Positions 45,038 to 55,758 of a DNA stretch of 64,000 bases are shown here, one piece after another. The DNA lies in NCBI GenBank assembly GCA_016794525.1, contig JAEUJY010000033.1, positions 1-64,000 of the forward strand, given 5' to 3'. This stretch comes from Myxococcales bacterium (GTDB lineage Bacteria > Myxococcota_A > Polyangia > Haliangiales > Haliangiaceae). A program made the position numbers and the translations under genes. The notes under the pieces are model-generated. The model was not told the DNA's origin. It searched no databases and worked only from the letters and a program-made list of their open reading frames with translations. The stretch's first letter is position 1. The number at the start of each line of letters is the position of its first letter.

Positions 45038-46417
45038 TCAGGGCGCGGGCAGCGCCACCACCACCGTCGCCACGCCCGCGGCGTCGACCGTCGGCGGCGC
45101 GGTGATCAGCAGCGTGTCGCCGCGCCGCTCGCTCGCGCAGCCGTCGCAGGTCACCGCCGGCGCGGCCGACACCCGCGGCGGCACGACGACCTCGGTCGGC
45201 GTCGCGATCCGCGCGTCGGGGCGGTAGCGCAGGGTCAGCGTGCGCGCGACCTCGTCGTGGGTCCAGCCGAGCGGATCGCCGGCGATGCGCGCCGGGTACG
45301 GCCGCACGATCGCGCCGACCAGCGGCGCGATCTCGGCGCCGCTGGCGTCGAGCGGCGAGTAGCCGCCGCCCTTGCTGTAGGCCCAGTACATGCTCGACGC
45401 CGCGACCGCGCTGGCCGCGTCGTAGGCCGCGTCCATGTACGGCACGATGCCGGGGTCGGTGCCCAGGCCGCCGTACTCGCCGATCCACAGCGCGGTGCCG
45501 AGGGCCTCGGCCTCGGTCCGCTGCAGCGCGACGTTCTCGAGGAACGCCGCCCGGCGCGCCTCGTCGAAGCCCTGCTGCTGCTCGGCCGCCGAGTCGTAGG
45601 CGTGCGGCGCGTAGACCACGTCGGGGTACGCGAACGGCTGCAGCGAGGTCGGGATGCCGATGTTGCGCGAGCCGGCCGGCTCGAGGAACGCCACCCAGTG
45701 CGGCGCCACCGCGCGCACCGCGGCGACGTCGCGATCGTAGAACGGCTGCAGCCGCTCGCGCTCGAAGGTGAACAGATCGTGGCTGCCCCAGTGCGGCTCG
45801 TTGATCGCGTCGAAGCCGATCACCGCGGGGTGATCGCCGAGCCGACCGGCGATGTGCCGCCACGCCGCCGCGTGGGCCTCGCCCAGCGCCGGATCGTTCC
45901 ACAGCCCGTCGAAGCACGCCTTGACGTTGGGCTCGAGGTAGTTGAGCGGCCACTGCGCCGCCGGCACGAACGCGTCGTAGCGCGCCTGATCGCAGGTCCA
46001 GCGCGGCGCGCCGTCGAAGCCGAACCCCTCGCCGTAGACGTCCTGGTGCAGGTCGAGGATGACGTCGACCTCGGCCGCGGCCGCCCAGTCGAGCCGCTGC
46101 CGCACCTGATCGAGGAACGCGTCGTCGTACTGCCCGGGGCTGGGCTCGACCGCCGCCCACGGGAAGTAGAAGCGGACCGCGTTCATGCCCCAGTCGTCGT
46201 GCATCCGCGCGAAGTCGGCGGCGGCGTGGAAGTCGAGGTACGGCGACTCCTTCTTGCCGACGTTCATCCCGCGCAGGATCGTCGCGCGGCCGGTGGCGTC
46301 GCGCAGGTGGCCGCCGCACACGTGCCAGGCGCCGGTGCACAGCGGCGGCGGGGTGGTGCCGCCGTCGTCGCCGCAGGCCGCCAGGAGGAGCGCCGAGCCG
46401 AGCAGGACGCGCCGCAT
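45038..46417 (-). CDS. GH5 glycoside hydrolase lipoprotein, endoglycoceramidase-like
   Basis: 459 residues. Lipobox LLLAAC. Glycoside hydrolase family 5 barrel: RGMNVG, VILDLHQDVYGEGFG, acid/base Glu207 in INEPHWG, nucleophile Glu314 in WIGEYGG; a C-terminal beta domain (from about 390) follows. The DLHQDVY and NEP context are those of endoglycosylceramidases, which cleave glycan from sphingolipid; other GH5 glucanases remain possible. Probably surface-exposed. TACCAT lies 8 nt before the ATG. Confidence 0.85.
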   Translation of the reverse strand: MRRVLLGSALLLAACGDDGGTTPPPLCTGAWHVCGGHLRDATGRATILRGMNVGKKESPYLDFHAAADFARMHDDWGMNAVRFYFPWAAVEPSPGQYDDAFLDQVRQRLDWAAAAEVDVILDLHQDVYGEGFGFDGAPRWTCDQARYDAFVPAAQWPLNYLEPNVKACFDGLWNDPALGEAHAAAWRHIAGRLGDHPAVIGFDAINEPHWGSHDLFTFERERLQPFYDRDVAAVRAVAPHWVAFLEPAGSRNIGIPTSLQPFAYPDVVYAPHAYDSAAEQQQGFDEARRAAFLENVALQRTEAEALGTALWIGEYGGLGTDPGIVPYMDAAYDAASAVAASSMYWAYSKGGGYSPLDASGAEIAPLVGAIVRPYPARIAGDPLGWTHDEVARTLTLRYRPDARIATPTEVVVPPRVSAAPAVTCDGCASERRGDTLLITAPPTVDAAGVATVVVALPAP

Positions 46418-46425
46418 CGCCGCCG

Positions 46426-46431
46426 ATGGTA
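46426..46431 (-). promoter_or_regulatory. -10-like TACCAT
   Basis: TANNNT hexamer 8 nt before the GH5 ATG at 46417. Confidence 0.35.
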
Positions 46432-46477
46432 CGTCAGCCGGCCGCCGGCCCAAGCCCGAACGTCGGTACCTCGGCTG

Positions 46478-47356
46478 TCACCGCGCGGTCGGCGCGATGG
46501 CCTCGGCGCCCTCGGCGTCGACCGGCGCCGCGGGGCGGTGATCGCGGACGTGGCGCGGCACGCCCTGGACGTCCCAGACGACGTGGAACACCTCGAGCAG
46601 CTTGAGCACGTAGAAGCTGAGGTCGACCTCCCACCAGTAGAAGCCCTGGCGCGCCGACCGCTGGTAGTAGTGGTGGTTGTTGTGCCAGCCCTCGCCGAGC
46701 GTGAGGATGGCCAGCAGCGGGTTGTTGACGCTGTCGTCGGTGGTGCGGTAGCGGCGCCAGCCCCAGACGTGGGACAGCGAGTTGATCGTGAACGTGCCGT
46801 GCCACAAGACGACGGTCGACACGAAGTAGCCCCAGATCAGCGCGGTCCATCCGCCGATCAGGAACAGCGCGGTGGCGTAGGCGACGGTGAACCAGATCGC
46901 GTGCCGATCGACGAAGCGCAGCTCGGGGTACTTGGTCAGGTCCTTGATCTTGTCGTGGTCGGCCTTGGCGTTGCGCTCGACCAGGATCCAGAACATGTGC
47001 GCCCACCAGAACCCGCGCTGCCGCACCGAGTGCAGGTCGCCGGGCTGGTCGGAGTACTTGTGGTGGATCCGGTGGTGCGCGGCCCACCACAGCGGGCCCT
47101 TCTGGGTCGAGGTCAGCCCCAGCACCGCCAGCACGAGCTGGAACGCGCGGCTGGTCTTGTACGCGCGGTGCGAGAAGTAGCGGTGGTAGCCGGCGGTGAT
47201 CGCGAACAGCCGCACGACGTAGGCGACGAGCGCGATCCAGAAGCCGGTCCACGACCAGCCCAGCCAGGCCAGGCCGGCGATCGCCGCCAGGTGGACGCCC
47301 CAGAACGGCAGGTTGTCGATCCAGCGCAGACGATCGCGAGGGTCGGTGGGTGTCAT
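46478..47356 (-). CDS. Acyl-CoA/acyl-lipid delta-9-type fatty acid desaturase
   Basis: 292 residues. Three histidine boxes of the membrane desaturase family: HRYFSH (58-63), HRIHH (95-99) and HNNHH (about 222-226), plus four hydrophobic spans. Introduces a cis double bond in saturated acyl chains in the inner membrane with di-iron and a reductant. Length and box spacing fit bacterial DesC/stearoyl-CoA desaturase types. Confidence 0.93.
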   Translation of the reverse strand: MTPTDPRDRLRWIDNLPFWGVHLAAIAGLAWLGWSWTGFWIALVAYVVRLFAITAGYHRYFSHRAYKTSRAFQLVLAVLGLTSTQKGPLWWAAHHRIHHKYSDQPGDLHSVRQRGFWWAHMFWILVERNAKADHDKIKDLTKYPELRFVDRHAIWFTVAYATALFLIGGWTALIWGYFVSTVVLWHGTFTINSLSHVWGWRRYRTTDDSVNNPLLAILTLGEGWHNNHHYYQRSARQGFYWWEVDLSFYVLKLLEVFHVVWDVQGVPRHVRDHRPAAPVDAEGAEAIAPTAR

Positions 47357-47553
47357 GCCGCCAGCGTGCCTACGTGCCGCGCCGGCTGCCCGCGCCGCCG
47401 GGCCAGCGTTCGATCAGAAGTCGGTCGGCGATCGCGGCTCGTGACGCGGCCATGACCGATGACCGCCGCTCGGCCGGCGCGAACGCGCACGGGCTTCGCG
47501 GGGCCGCGGCGGGGCGCGGATTCTGCGGTCCGACAAGTGCGACCGTTGATACC

Positions 47554-47569
47554 TGACAGAAGGCTGTCA
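47554..47569 (+). promoter_or_regulatory. Dyad upstream of the GFA gene
   Basis: TGACAG, AAGG, CTGTCA: perfect 6-bp arms, 24 bp before ATG 47594. May be an operator; a TTGATA just upstream (47547-47552) could be part of the promoter. The remaining 200 bp to the divergent desaturase show nothing else. Confidence 0.35.
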
Positions 47570-47593
47570 CGCGACCCTGGCACCGTCGATCCC

Positions 47594-48019
47594 ATGACGA
47601 CCTCCAGCCCCGACCCGGTCCTCCCCGTCCACCGCGGCAGCTGCCACTGCGGCCACCTGCGCTTCACCGTGCGCCTCGACGCCACCCGCGGCACGCGCTG
47701 CAACTGCACCATCTGCAGCAAGCTGGGGTGGACCGGCGCGATCGTCCGCCCCGACGCGTTCACGCTCGCGTGCGACGAGGCGTCGCTCGACACCTACTCG
47801 CGCCACCCCGAAATCGCCCAGCGCTACTTCTGCCCGCGCTGCCACATCGGGGTCTACGGCCGCGGCCACCTGGCCCAGCTCGGCGGCGACTTCGTGTCGA
47901 TCAACCTCAACTGCCTCGACGACGTCGAGCTCGCGGCCGTCGAGATCGGCTACTGGGACGGCCGCCACGACAACTGGCAGGCCGGGCTGCGCCCGACGCC
48001 GTGGCCGATCGCGCCGTGA
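47594..48019 (+). CDS. GFA/CENP-V domain protein
   Basis: 141 residues. Zinc ligands in the family order: GSCHCGHLRF, RCNCTICSKLG, then YFCPRCHIGVYG. GFA-fold proteins are related to the glutathione-dependent formaldehyde-activating enzyme, but most members have unknown substrates. Start ATG 47594; upstream codons are rejected since they precede the conserved region by 40 residues without homology. Confidence 0.88.
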   Translation: MTTSSPDPVLPVHRGSCHCGHLRFTVRLDATRGTRCNCTICSKLGWTGAIVRPDAFTLACDEASLDTYSRHPEIAQRYFCPRCHIGVYGRGHLAQLGGDFVSINLNCLDDVELAAVEIGYWDGRHDNWQAGLRPTPWPIAP

Positions 48020-48026
48020 TCGCGGC

Positions 48027-49211
48027 TCAGGCGAGGCCGGCGCGGCGATCGCGCGTCGCCCAGTAGCGGCGCACGTACCACGGGCGATCGTCGGCGACCG
48101 GCGCGGCCGCGCTGGCCGCCAGCCAGCGCTCGACCAGCGCGCGGTGCTCGGCGAACGCCGCGGCCGGCGCCGGCCGCGCGGCCAGCCACCGGCGCTCGAC
48201 CGCGTCGCGCTCGGCGGCGATCGTCGCGCACCACGCCGCGTCGCCGATCACCCGGCGGTGCAGGCGCTCGTGCTGCCACCACAGGCCGCGGTCGGCGCGA
48301 TCGCGCGGCGGCGGCCCCAGCTCGAGCGGCGCGTCGACGTCGACCGGCTTGAACAGCGACAGGCACGGCGCCGCGGTCGCGGTGATCCAGTGGCGCGCGC
48401 CAGCCGGCGTGAGCTCCGCCACCCACGACGCCGTGGTCTGCGACGCCGCCACCAGCCCGCCGGCGTGCATGCACGGCGCCGCCATCGCGCCGTGGTGCCA
48501 GCGGTAGCGCGGCCGGCCGCCCTCGCCGCCGTCGCCGTGATCGCGCAGCGCCGCGAACAGGTCGCCGACGCCGCGGGCGCCGCGGGCCGCGGCCAGCGTG
48601 CACGCCTGCCGCCGATCGGCCGCCGCCACCCACGACCGCACGCGATCGCGGTGGCCGCGCAGCGCCGGCAGGGTCAGCGCGTTGGAGATCGTCGCGGCGT
48701 CGGTCACCGCCTGCACCGCGACCGCGCGTCCGGCGGTCTCGACGACGAACGCCCCGCGCGGGTCGGCGACGAGGAAGCTCGCGTGGTAGGTGAAGCCGGG
48801 GTGCTCGTGGCCGCAGCCGCCGCCCTGGCCGTGGCGCGCGACCAGGTCCTCGATCACCGCCACCGCCTCGGCCGCGGTGGCGCCGCGCTCGAGCCCGAGC
48901 CGCACCAGGTCCATGCCGGTGAGCCCGTCGGCGCGGAACGGCTGATCGGTGAACACCGCCTCGTTGCCGATCACCACGCCGTGCGCGTTGGCCCCCATCT
49001 CGGCGCCCCACAGCCAGAACGGCCGCGACAGCAGGACCGCGTGGGTGTGCGCGACCTGCGGGATCGTCACGTGGGTGCAGCGCAGCGGGGCGCCCGCGAC
49101 GTGATCGCGCGCCGGTCGCCACGTCGGCACCTGTGCCTCGTTGGGGTCGCGGTCGGAGTTCTTGGCGAACCACACGCGCCCGGGCGCGATCGTCACCAGC
49201 GTGTCGCACAT
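48027..49211 (-). CDS. C69-family/secernin-like Ntn hydrolase
   Basis: 394 residues. Begins MCDT, where Cys2 would be the N-terminal nucleophile after Met removal; KNSDRDPNEAQ and the ANAHGVVIGNEAVF segment match secernins and C69 dipeptidases. No signal peptide, so cytosolic. Function is peptide or amide hydrolysis by family. TATCGT stands 7 nt before the ATG. The 3' end nearly touches the convergent GFA gene (7 bp gap). Confidence 0.82.
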   Translation of the reverse strand: MCDTLVTIAPGRVWFAKNSDRDPNEAQVPTWRPARDHVAGAPLRCTHVTIPQVAHTHAVLLSRPFWLWGAEMGANAHGVVIGNEAVFTDQPFRADGLTGMDLVRLGLERGATAAEAVAVIEDLVARHGQGGGCGHEHPGFTYHASFLVADPRGAFVVETAGRAVAVQAVTDAATISNALTLPALRGHRDRVRSWVAAADRRQACTLAAARGARGVGDLFAALRDHGDGGEGGRPRYRWHHGAMAAPCMHAGGLVAASQTTASWVAELTPAGARHWITATAAPCLSLFKPVDVDAPLELGPPPRDRADRGLWWQHERLHRRVIGDAAWCATIAAERDAVERRWLAARPAPAAAFAEHRALVERWLAASAAAPVADDRPWYVRRYWATRDRRAGLA

Positions 49212-49218
49212 CGCCCCG

Positions 49219-49224
49219 ACGATA
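49219..49224 (-). promoter_or_regulatory. -10-like TATCGT
   Basis: TANNNT hexamer 7 nt before the ATG at 49211. Confidence 0.4.
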
Positions 49225-49262
49225 CCTGGCGGCCGGCGCGCGCGCGTGGTGGAGTCGAGGCG

Positions 49263-50591
49263 ATGAGCGAGCGGACCGACGTGGTGATCATCGGCGCCGG
49301 GTTCGCCGGGCTGTCGGCGGCGCGCGCGCTGCGGCGGGCCGGCCGCGCGGCGATCGTGCTCGAGGCGCGCGACCGCGTCGGCGGCCGGGTCTACACCAGC
49401 CAGGCGCCGGGCGGGCCGTGGGTCGACCTCGGCGGGCAGTGGGCCGGCCCGACGCAGGATCACCTGCTGGCGCTGCTCGCCGAGCAGGGCGCGCGCACCT
49501 TCCCGACCTGGACCACCGGCGACAACCTGGTGCTGGTCGACGGCAAGGCCCGGCGCTACCGCGGCACGATCCCGCGGCTCGGCGTGGCCAGCCTGCTCGA
49601 CGTCGGCCAGGCGCAGTGGCGGCTCGAGCGGATGGCGCGGCAGGTGCCGCTCGACGCGCCGTGGACCGCGCGCCACGCCGAGCGCTGGGACGCGACCACG
49701 CTCGGCGCGTGGCTCGCGCGCAACCTGCGCACCACCGTCGCCCGCGACCTGCTCACCGCCGGCCTCGAGTCGGTGTTCGCCGCCGAGCTCGGCCAGATGT
49801 CGCTCCTGCACGCGCTGTTCTACATCCACAGCGGCCGCGATCTCGACACGCTGTTCGGCACCACCGACGGCGCCCAGGCCACCCGCGTCGACGGCGGCAT
49901 GCAGGGCGTGGCCGAGCGGCTGGCCAGCGGGCTCGACGTGCGGCTGGGCTGCGCCGTCCGGCGCGTCGAGCATGGCGCCGCGGTCACCGTCCACCACGAT
50001 CGCGGCGCCGTCACCGCCGATCGCGCCATCATCGCCATCCCGCCGCACCTGATCGCCGCGATCGACTTCACGCCGCGGCTGCCGCCCGAGCGCGCCGCGC
50101 TGATCGCGCAGACGCCGATGGGCGCCGTCATCAAGTGCACCGCGATCTACGACCGCCCGTTCTGGCGCGACGCCGGCCTGTCCGGCCTGTCGCTCTCCGA
50201 TCGCGGCCCCATCCACGTCGCCTTCGACAACTCGCCGCCCGACGGCAGCTGCGGCGTGCTGATGGGCTTCGCCGAGGCCGACGCCGCCCGCCGCCTCGGC
50301 GCTCTCGACGAAGCCGGCCGCCGCGCCGCCGCCCTGACCTGCTTCGTCCGCGCCTACGGCGGCGCCGCCGCCACGCCCCGCGCCTACACCGATCACGTCT
50401 GGGAGCACGACCCGTGGTCTGGCGGCTGCTACGGCGCCTTCTGCCCGCCCAACACCTGGACCACCGTCGGCCGCGTCATCCGGACTCCCGTCGGCCGCCT
50501 GCACTGGGCCGGCACCGAAACCGCCACCCACTGGAGCGGCTACATCGACGGCGCCATCTCCTCCGGCCTCCGCGCCGCCGCCGAGGTGTGA
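49263..50591 (+). CDS. Flavin monoamine oxidase family protein
   Basis: 442 residues. N-terminal FAD-binding [18 protein letters not shown], then [12 protein letters not shown] (second ADP-binding element) and WVDLGGQW; C-terminal [22 protein letters not shown] places FAD as in monoamine oxidases. Oxidises an amine with release of peroxide and ammonia; substrate unknown. Divergent from the C69 gene over 51 bp. Confidence 0.9.
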   Translation: MSERTDVVIIGAGFAGLSAARALRRAGRAAIVLEARDRVGGRVYTSQAPGGPWVDLGGQWAGPTQDHLLALLAEQGARTFPTWTTGDNLVLVDGKARRYRGTIPRLGVASLLDVGQAQWRLERMARQVPLDAPWTARHAERWDATTLGAWLARNLRTTVARDLLTAGLESVFAAELGQMSLLHALFYIHSGRDLDTLFGTTDGAQATRVDGGMQGVAERLASGLDVRLGCAVRRVEHGAAVTVHHDRGAVTADRAIIAIPPHLIAAIDFTPRLPPERAALIAQTPMGAVIKCTAIYDRPFWRDAGLSGLSLSDRGPIHVAFDNSPPDGSCGVLMGFAEADAARRLGALDEAGRRAAALTCFVRAYGGAAATPRAYTDHVWEHDPWSGGCYGAFCPPNTWTTVGRVIRTPVGRLHWAGTETATHWSGYIDGAISSGLRAAAEV

Positions 50592-50594
50592 CCC

Positions 50595-51761
50595 TCAGGC
50601 GGGCTCGTCGCCTTCGGCCTTCCGATACGGCCCATACTCCGCGAGCTCCGCCATCTGCCGCGCCACCGCCCGCCGCTCGCGTCCCAGGAACTCCTCGATC
50701 GCCGCCGCGAACCCCTCGTGCCTCAACCAGTGCGCCGAGTAGGTCGGGCTCGGATCGAAGCCGCGCACCAGCTTGTGATCGCCCTGCGCCCCGGCCTCGA
50801 ACAGCGGCAGGCCGCGCGCGATGCAGCGCTCGATCCCCGCGTAGTACGCGGTCTCGAAGTGCAGGCAGTCGAGCTCGACGTCGCTGCCCCAGTAGCGGCC
50901 GTACAGGCCCTGCGGGGTCTCGAAGAACAGCGCGCCCGCCGCCGGGCGATCACCGACGGTGACCTCGGCGATCCAGGTCGCCTCGGGCAGCTCGGCCGCG
51001 ACGCGGTGGAAGAACCCGGGCCGCAGGTAGTCGTGGCCGCCGTGCTCCTCGGTGGTGGCGCGGTACCAGCGATCCATCCGGTCGAGCTGCGCGGTCGTGA
51101 GCTCGCCGCCGGGCACCCAGGTCAGCCGCTCGATCGCCGCGTGGACGCGCGCGCGCTCCTTGCGCAGCTGCTTGCGCTTGCGCGACGCCAGCGCGCCGAG
51201 GAAGCCGTCGAAGCTCGCGTAGCCGCGGTTGTGCCAGTGGTACTGGAAGCTCGCCCGCGCCAGGAACCCGTGCTCGGCCAGCAGCGCCTGCTCGTCGTCG
51301 GTGCAGAACAGCCAGTGGATCGACGAGCAGCCCGCGTCGTCGGCCACCGCCCGCACCGCGGCGATCAAGGCGGCGGCGGTGCGCGCGCGATCGCAGCCGG
51401 GCGCGAGCAAGATCCGGCGGCCGGTGGCCGGCGTGATCGGCGCGGCGATCACCAGCTTCGGGTAGTAGTCGAGCCCGGCGCGCTCGGCCGCGCCCGCCCA
51501 CGCCCAGTCGAAGATGTACTCGCCGTACGAGTGCTGCTTGACGAACGCGGCGACCGCGCCCTGGAGCCGGCCGCCCGCCTCGGCCAGCAGGTACACCGGC
51601 CGCCAGCCCGAGCGCTTGCCGATCGAGCCTGACGACTCGAGCGCCGTCAGGAAGCCGTGGCGCAAGAAGGGCGACGGCCCATGGTCCAGCGCGTCCCAGG
51701 CGGCGCGATCGACGCCTTCGATGGAAGTCACCCCCCGCACCGCCAAGTCCGTGCTAGCCAT
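50595..51761 (-). CDS. GNAT/FemAB-like acetyltransferase (DUF482 type)
   Basis: 388 residues from ATG 51761. DUF482 signatures [40 protein letters not shown] and the C-terminal [25 protein letters not shown]. The family belongs to the GNAT/peptidogalycan group; enzymatic substrate unknown. An in-frame TTG at 51785 is a poorer start. Convergent with the amine oxidase (3 bp gap). Confidence 0.85.
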   Translation of the reverse strand: MASTDLAVRGVTSIEGVDRAAWDALDHGPSPFLRHGFLTALESSGSIGKRSGWRPVYLLAEAGGRLQGAVAAFVKQHSYGEYIFDWAWAGAAERAGLDYYPKLVIAAPITPATGRRILLAPGCDRARTAAALIAAVRAVADDAGCSSIHWLFCTDDEQALLAEHGFLARASFQYHWHNRGYASFDGFLGALASRKRKQLRKERARVHAAIERLTWVPGGELTTAQLDRMDRWYRATTEEHGGHDYLRPGFFHRVAAELPEATWIAEVTVGDRPAAGALFFETPQGLYGRYWGSDVELDCLHFETAYYAGIERCIARGLPLFEAGAQGDHKLVRGFDPSPTYSAHWLRHEGFAAAIEEFLGRERRAVARQMAELAEYGPYRKAEGDEPA

Positions 51762-51821
51762 CACCAGCACCTGAAATTCGCGCAAACGTTGCGCCCCATG
51801 CCTTGAGCCGGAGTTGTCTCC

Positions 51822-52751
51822 ATGAGCCTCGCACCAGAGCTTCGCCAGAAGATCGAATCACTCATCGCGTCCGACGCGGTGGTCCTGTTCATGAAGGGTA
51901 GCCGTAACTTTCCCCAGTGCGGCTTCTCCGCCAGCGTGGTCCAGATCCTCGACACCATGCTGCCGAACTACACCACCGTCAACGTGCTGGCCGACGCGGC
52001 CATCCGCGACGGCATCAAGGCGTTCTCGGACTGGCCGACGATCCCGCAGCTGTACGTCAAGGGCGAGTTCGTCGGCGGCTCCGACATCGTGCGCCAGCTC
52101 CACGCCTCGGGCGAGCTGGCCACGCGGCTCGGCGATCTCGCCGCACCGGCCGCGCCGCCGGCGGTGACCGTCACCCCGCGCGCCGCCGAGGTCCTGCGCG
52201 GCGCGCTGGCCGACGCCGGCGCCGAGGACGTCATCCACCTGTCGATCGACGCGCGCTTCGACCACGGCCTCGACGTCGGCCCGCGCGAGGCCACCTCGCT
52301 GACCGTCGTGACCAACGGCATCACCGTCCAGCTCGACGCCGCCAGCGCCCGCCGCGCGGCCGGCGTGGTGATCGACTACGTCGAGGGCCCCGGCGGCGCC
52401 GGCTTCAAGATCGAGAACCCCAACCGCCCCGCCGCGGTGAAGGCGATCCCGCCCAAGGAGCTCAAGGCGCTCCTCGACGGCGGCCAGGTCAAGCACCTCT
52501 ACGACGTCCGCACCCCCGGCGAGCGCGCCACCGCCACCATCGCCGGCTCGACGCTGCTCGACGACACCGCCGCCGCCGCCATCGAGAAGCTCGACAAGTC
52601 GACCCCGATCGCCTTCTTCTGCCACCACGGCGGCCGCAGCCAGAACGCCGCCGAGCACTTCCTGCAGCAGGGCTTCCGCACCGTCTACAACCTCGCCGGC
52701 GGCATCGACGCCTGGTCGGTGCAGATCGATCCCACCGTCAAGCGGTACTGA
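51822..52751 (+). CDS. Monothiol glutaredoxin, A-type-carrier-like and rhodanese triple fusion
   Basis: 309 residues, three modules. Residues 1-105: Grx4/Grx5-type glutaredoxin with CGFS at 33-36, binding a [2Fe-2S] with glutathione. Residues 115-201: a HesB/IscA-like fold ([19 protein letters not shown] to [10 protein letters not shown]), without the three conserved Cys, so it cannot bind a cluster itself. Residues 205-305: rhodanese with active Cys267 in CHHGGRS, a sulfur carrier. The set points to iron-sulfur cluster assembly or delivery. GGAG nine bases before the ATG. Confidence 0.88.
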   Translation: MSLAPELRQKIESLIASDAVVLFMKGSRNFPQCGFSASVVQILDTMLPNYTTVNVLADAAIRDGIKAFSDWPTIPQLYVKGEFVGGSDIVRQLHASGELATRLGDLAAPAAPPAVTVTPRAAEVLRGALADAGAEDVIHLSIDARFDHGLDVGPREATSLTVVTNGITVQLDAASARRAAGVVIDYVEGPGGAGFKIENPNRPAAVKAIPPKELKALLDGGQVKHLYDVRTPGERATATIAGSTLLDDTAAAAIEKLDKSTPIAFFCHHGGRSQNAAEHFLQQGFRTVYNLAGGIDAWSVQIDPTVKRY

Positions 52752-52757
52752 ATTGCA

Positions 52758-52807
52758 GGGAGGTTTCTCGCGAAACCTCCCCTCGATCCCGGCAAAGCCG
52801 GGATCGA
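52758..52807 (+). terminator. Two tandem strong hairpins after the glutaredoxin fusion
   Basis: First stem GGGAGGTTTC / GAAACCTCCC with loop TCGC (52758-52781); second stem TCGATCCCGGC / GCCGGGATCGA with loop AAA (52783-52807). They follow the stop codon by seven bases. There is no U-tract, so they may be a transcription-end or RNA-stability structure, or a mobile repeat. Confidence 0.5.
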
Positions 52808-52951
52808 GCCTCCCCTCCAAGACGGCGGTCCGCAGGCCTCCCGGGTGAAGCGAGACGGCCGGGCGGGTTGCGCCGCGTGAACCAGCCACGCGCGCGCCGC
52901 GGGAAGCGCGCGGCCTCCCGTTCGGGCGGCCGCCATGCCATCGTCGGGGCC

Positions 52952-54108
52952 ATGCGGTCGCTCCCGGTCCTCGCCGTGCTGCTCGGCGCCGGCGTGGCCG
53001 CCGCCGCGCCCGGCGACCGCGCGCCGCCGCCCGCCTCGCCGCCACCGCCGGTCGAGGTCATCGGCGGCAGCGACGTCCCCGCGGGCCAGTGGCGCGACGT
53101 CGCCGCGGTCCTGTCGAACCGCCAGCAGTACTGCACCGGCGTGCTGATCGCGCCCCGGGTCGTCCTCACCGCCGATCACTGCCGCGACGTCGCCGCCGAC
53201 CAGGTGCTGCTCGGCACCAACTCGCTGGCCCGGCCCAGCGCCGGCGAGTTCGTCGGCATCGCGTCGATCGTCCCCGGCCCCGGCGCGTTCGACGTCGCGC
53301 TGCTCTTGCTCGATCGCGACGCCAGCGTCGCGCCGCGCCGCCTCGCCACCGGCTGGGCGCGGACCGGCATCGTCGACGGCGCGCCGGTCGAGCTGGTCGG
53401 CTACGGCGCGATCGACCCCAGCGGCAGCGAGTTCGTCGACGCGCTGCGCGCCGCGCGCACGACGATCACCGACGCCACCTGCGCGCGCGCGAGCGGCTGC
53501 GAGCCGACCGTGCAGCCCGCCGGCGAGCTCGGCGCGGGCGGCGGCGGCGTCGACACCTGCCCCGGCGACTCCGGCGGGCCGATCTACCTGCTCGACGCCC
53601 GCGGCCCGCTGGTCGCCGGCATCACGTCGCGCAGCTACGACGACGCGACCGTCGACTGCTCCGAGGGCGGCATCTACGTCCGCCCCGATCACCCGACGGT
53701 GGTGGGGTGGATCGAGGCGGCGGCCGGGGTCGAGCTCGAGGACGGCCTGCACCCGCTGCCCGACGCGATCACCGTCGCGCCCGGTACGACGCGGCAGATA
53801 ACGCTCGACGCCGCCGATCCGTTCGCCGGCGACCACGCCTTCGCGCTGATCGCCGGGCCGACCACCGGCACCGCGACCCTGACCGAGGCCGGCGCGCTGA
53901 CGATCACCGCGCCGCGCGATCCCGGCGACGACAGCCTGGTCGTCCAGGCCACCGATCGCGCCGATGCGACCCGCACCGCCAAGGTGCGGATCGCGCTCGC
54001 GTACCACGAGGACGATGGCGGCTGCTGCTCGACCGGCGATCGTGCCGATCGCGCGGCGCCGCTGGCGCTCGCGACCCTGGCGCTCGTGCGCCGACGACGG
54101 AGAACGGC

Positions 54109-54112
<4 letters not shown>
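52952..54112 (+). CDS. Trypsin-like secreted serine protease with MYXO-CTERM-like tail
   Basis: 386 residues. Signal peptide to about 19, propeptide-like Pro stretch, then a chymotrypsin fold with His76 (TADHC), Asp114 (FDVALL) and Ser207 (GDSGGP). A beta domain (about 265-350) precedes a MYXO-CTERM-like sorting tail (GGCCSTGD, hydrophobic LALATLALV, RRRRR) at 355-386, expected to be processed and anchored at the cell surface. The stop overlaps the next gene's start (ATGA, 54109-54112). Confidence 0.9.
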
Positions 54113-54762
<650 letters not shown>

Positions 54763-54785
54763 CGGCGCCGCCGGGATCGCCGTGG

Positions 54786-54791
54786 TAGCGT
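54786..54791 (+). promoter_or_regulatory. -10-like TAGCGT
   Basis: TAGCGT preceded by TGG, 6 nt before ATG 54798. Confidence 0.4.
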
Positions 54792-54797
54792 CCGGCC

Positions 54798-55709
54798 ATG
54801 CGCGCGGCATGGTTCGTCGTCGTCCTCTCGATCGCCGGGTGTGTGAGCAGCGGCCGGTTCGCGCGCCTCGAGCGCCGGATGGCCGCCGCCGAGGCCGCCC
54901 AGGCCAAGAGCGAGTTCGAGCTGCGGGCGTCGCTGGCCCGGCTCGAGGCGATGCTCGGCACGCTGGCCGGCTCGATCGACGGCGCCAGCGACGCCGCCGC
55001 CAAGGCCGAGGAGCTGCGGGTGCAGCTCGAGAAGCTCGCCGCCGAGGTCGACGCCAAGGCCAAGGCCGCCCCGCCGGCGCGCCCCGCGCGCCCGCAGCCC
55101 GACCCCGCCAAGGTCTACGGCGTGCCGGTGCTCGGCTTCCCGGTCAAGGGCAAGGCCACCGCGCTGGTCACGATCGTCCGCGCCGGCGAGTACGCGTGCC
55201 CGTTCTGCGAGAAGGTGCGCGGCACGCTCGACCAGATCAGCACGACCTACGGCGATCAGGTGCGCATCGTCTACCGCCAGTACGTCGTCCACCCGCAGGT
55301 CGCGACCTACGCGTCGCAGGCCGCGTGCGCCGCCAACCACCAGGGCAAGTTCTGGGACCTCGACAAGCTCCTGTGGGACGAGGCGTTCGCCAAGCGCGAG
55401 TTCGAGCCGGCACAGATCGACGCGCTCGCCACCCGCGTCGGCCTGGACATGACCCGCTACCGCGCCGACCTGACCGCGTGCCAGGCCGAGAACGCCAAGG
55501 ACATGGCCGAGCTCACCAAGTTCGGCGTCGGCGCCACGCCGGCGTTCTTCATCAACGGCCGGTTCCTGTCGGGTGCCCAGCCGTTCCCGGCGTTCGCCCA
55601 GCTGATCGACGAGGAGCTGGCCAAGGCCAAGGCCGCGGTCAAGGCCGGGACCAAGCCGGCGAAGTACTACGAGCAAGAGATCGTCAAGAAGGGCCTGCCG
55701 TCGCTGTGA
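54798..55709 (+). CDS. DsbA-like thioredoxin-fold lipoprotein
   Basis: 303 residues. Lipobox SIAGC (Cys15), a coiled-coil stretch (about 22-90), Pro-rich linker, then a DsbA/thioredoxin domain with CPFC at 134-137 and cis-Pro248 (GATPAFFINGRFLSGAQP). Works in the periplasm as disulfide oxidase or isomerase attached to the membrane. The YACPFCEKV and QYVVHPQ context is like the DsbA-family proteins of myxobacteria. Confidence 0.9.
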   Translation: MRAAWFVVVLSIAGCVSSGRFARLERRMAAAEAAQAKSEFELRASLARLEAMLGTLAGSIDGASDAAAKAEELRVQLEKLAAEVDAKAKAAPPARPARPQPDPAKVYGVPVLGFPVKGKATALVTIVRAGEYACPFCEKVRGTLDQISTTYGDQVRIVYRQYVVHPQVATYASQAACAANHQGKFWDLDKLLWDEAFAKREFEPAQIDALATRVGLDMTRYRADLTACQAENAKDMAELTKFGVGATPAFFINGRFLSGAQPFPAFAQLIDEELAKAKAAVKAGTKPAKYYEQEIVKKGLPSL

Positions 55710-55758
55710 CCGACGCGAGGGATTTGCGCCGCCGCGCGGTTCGGCGCCACAGTCGGGC

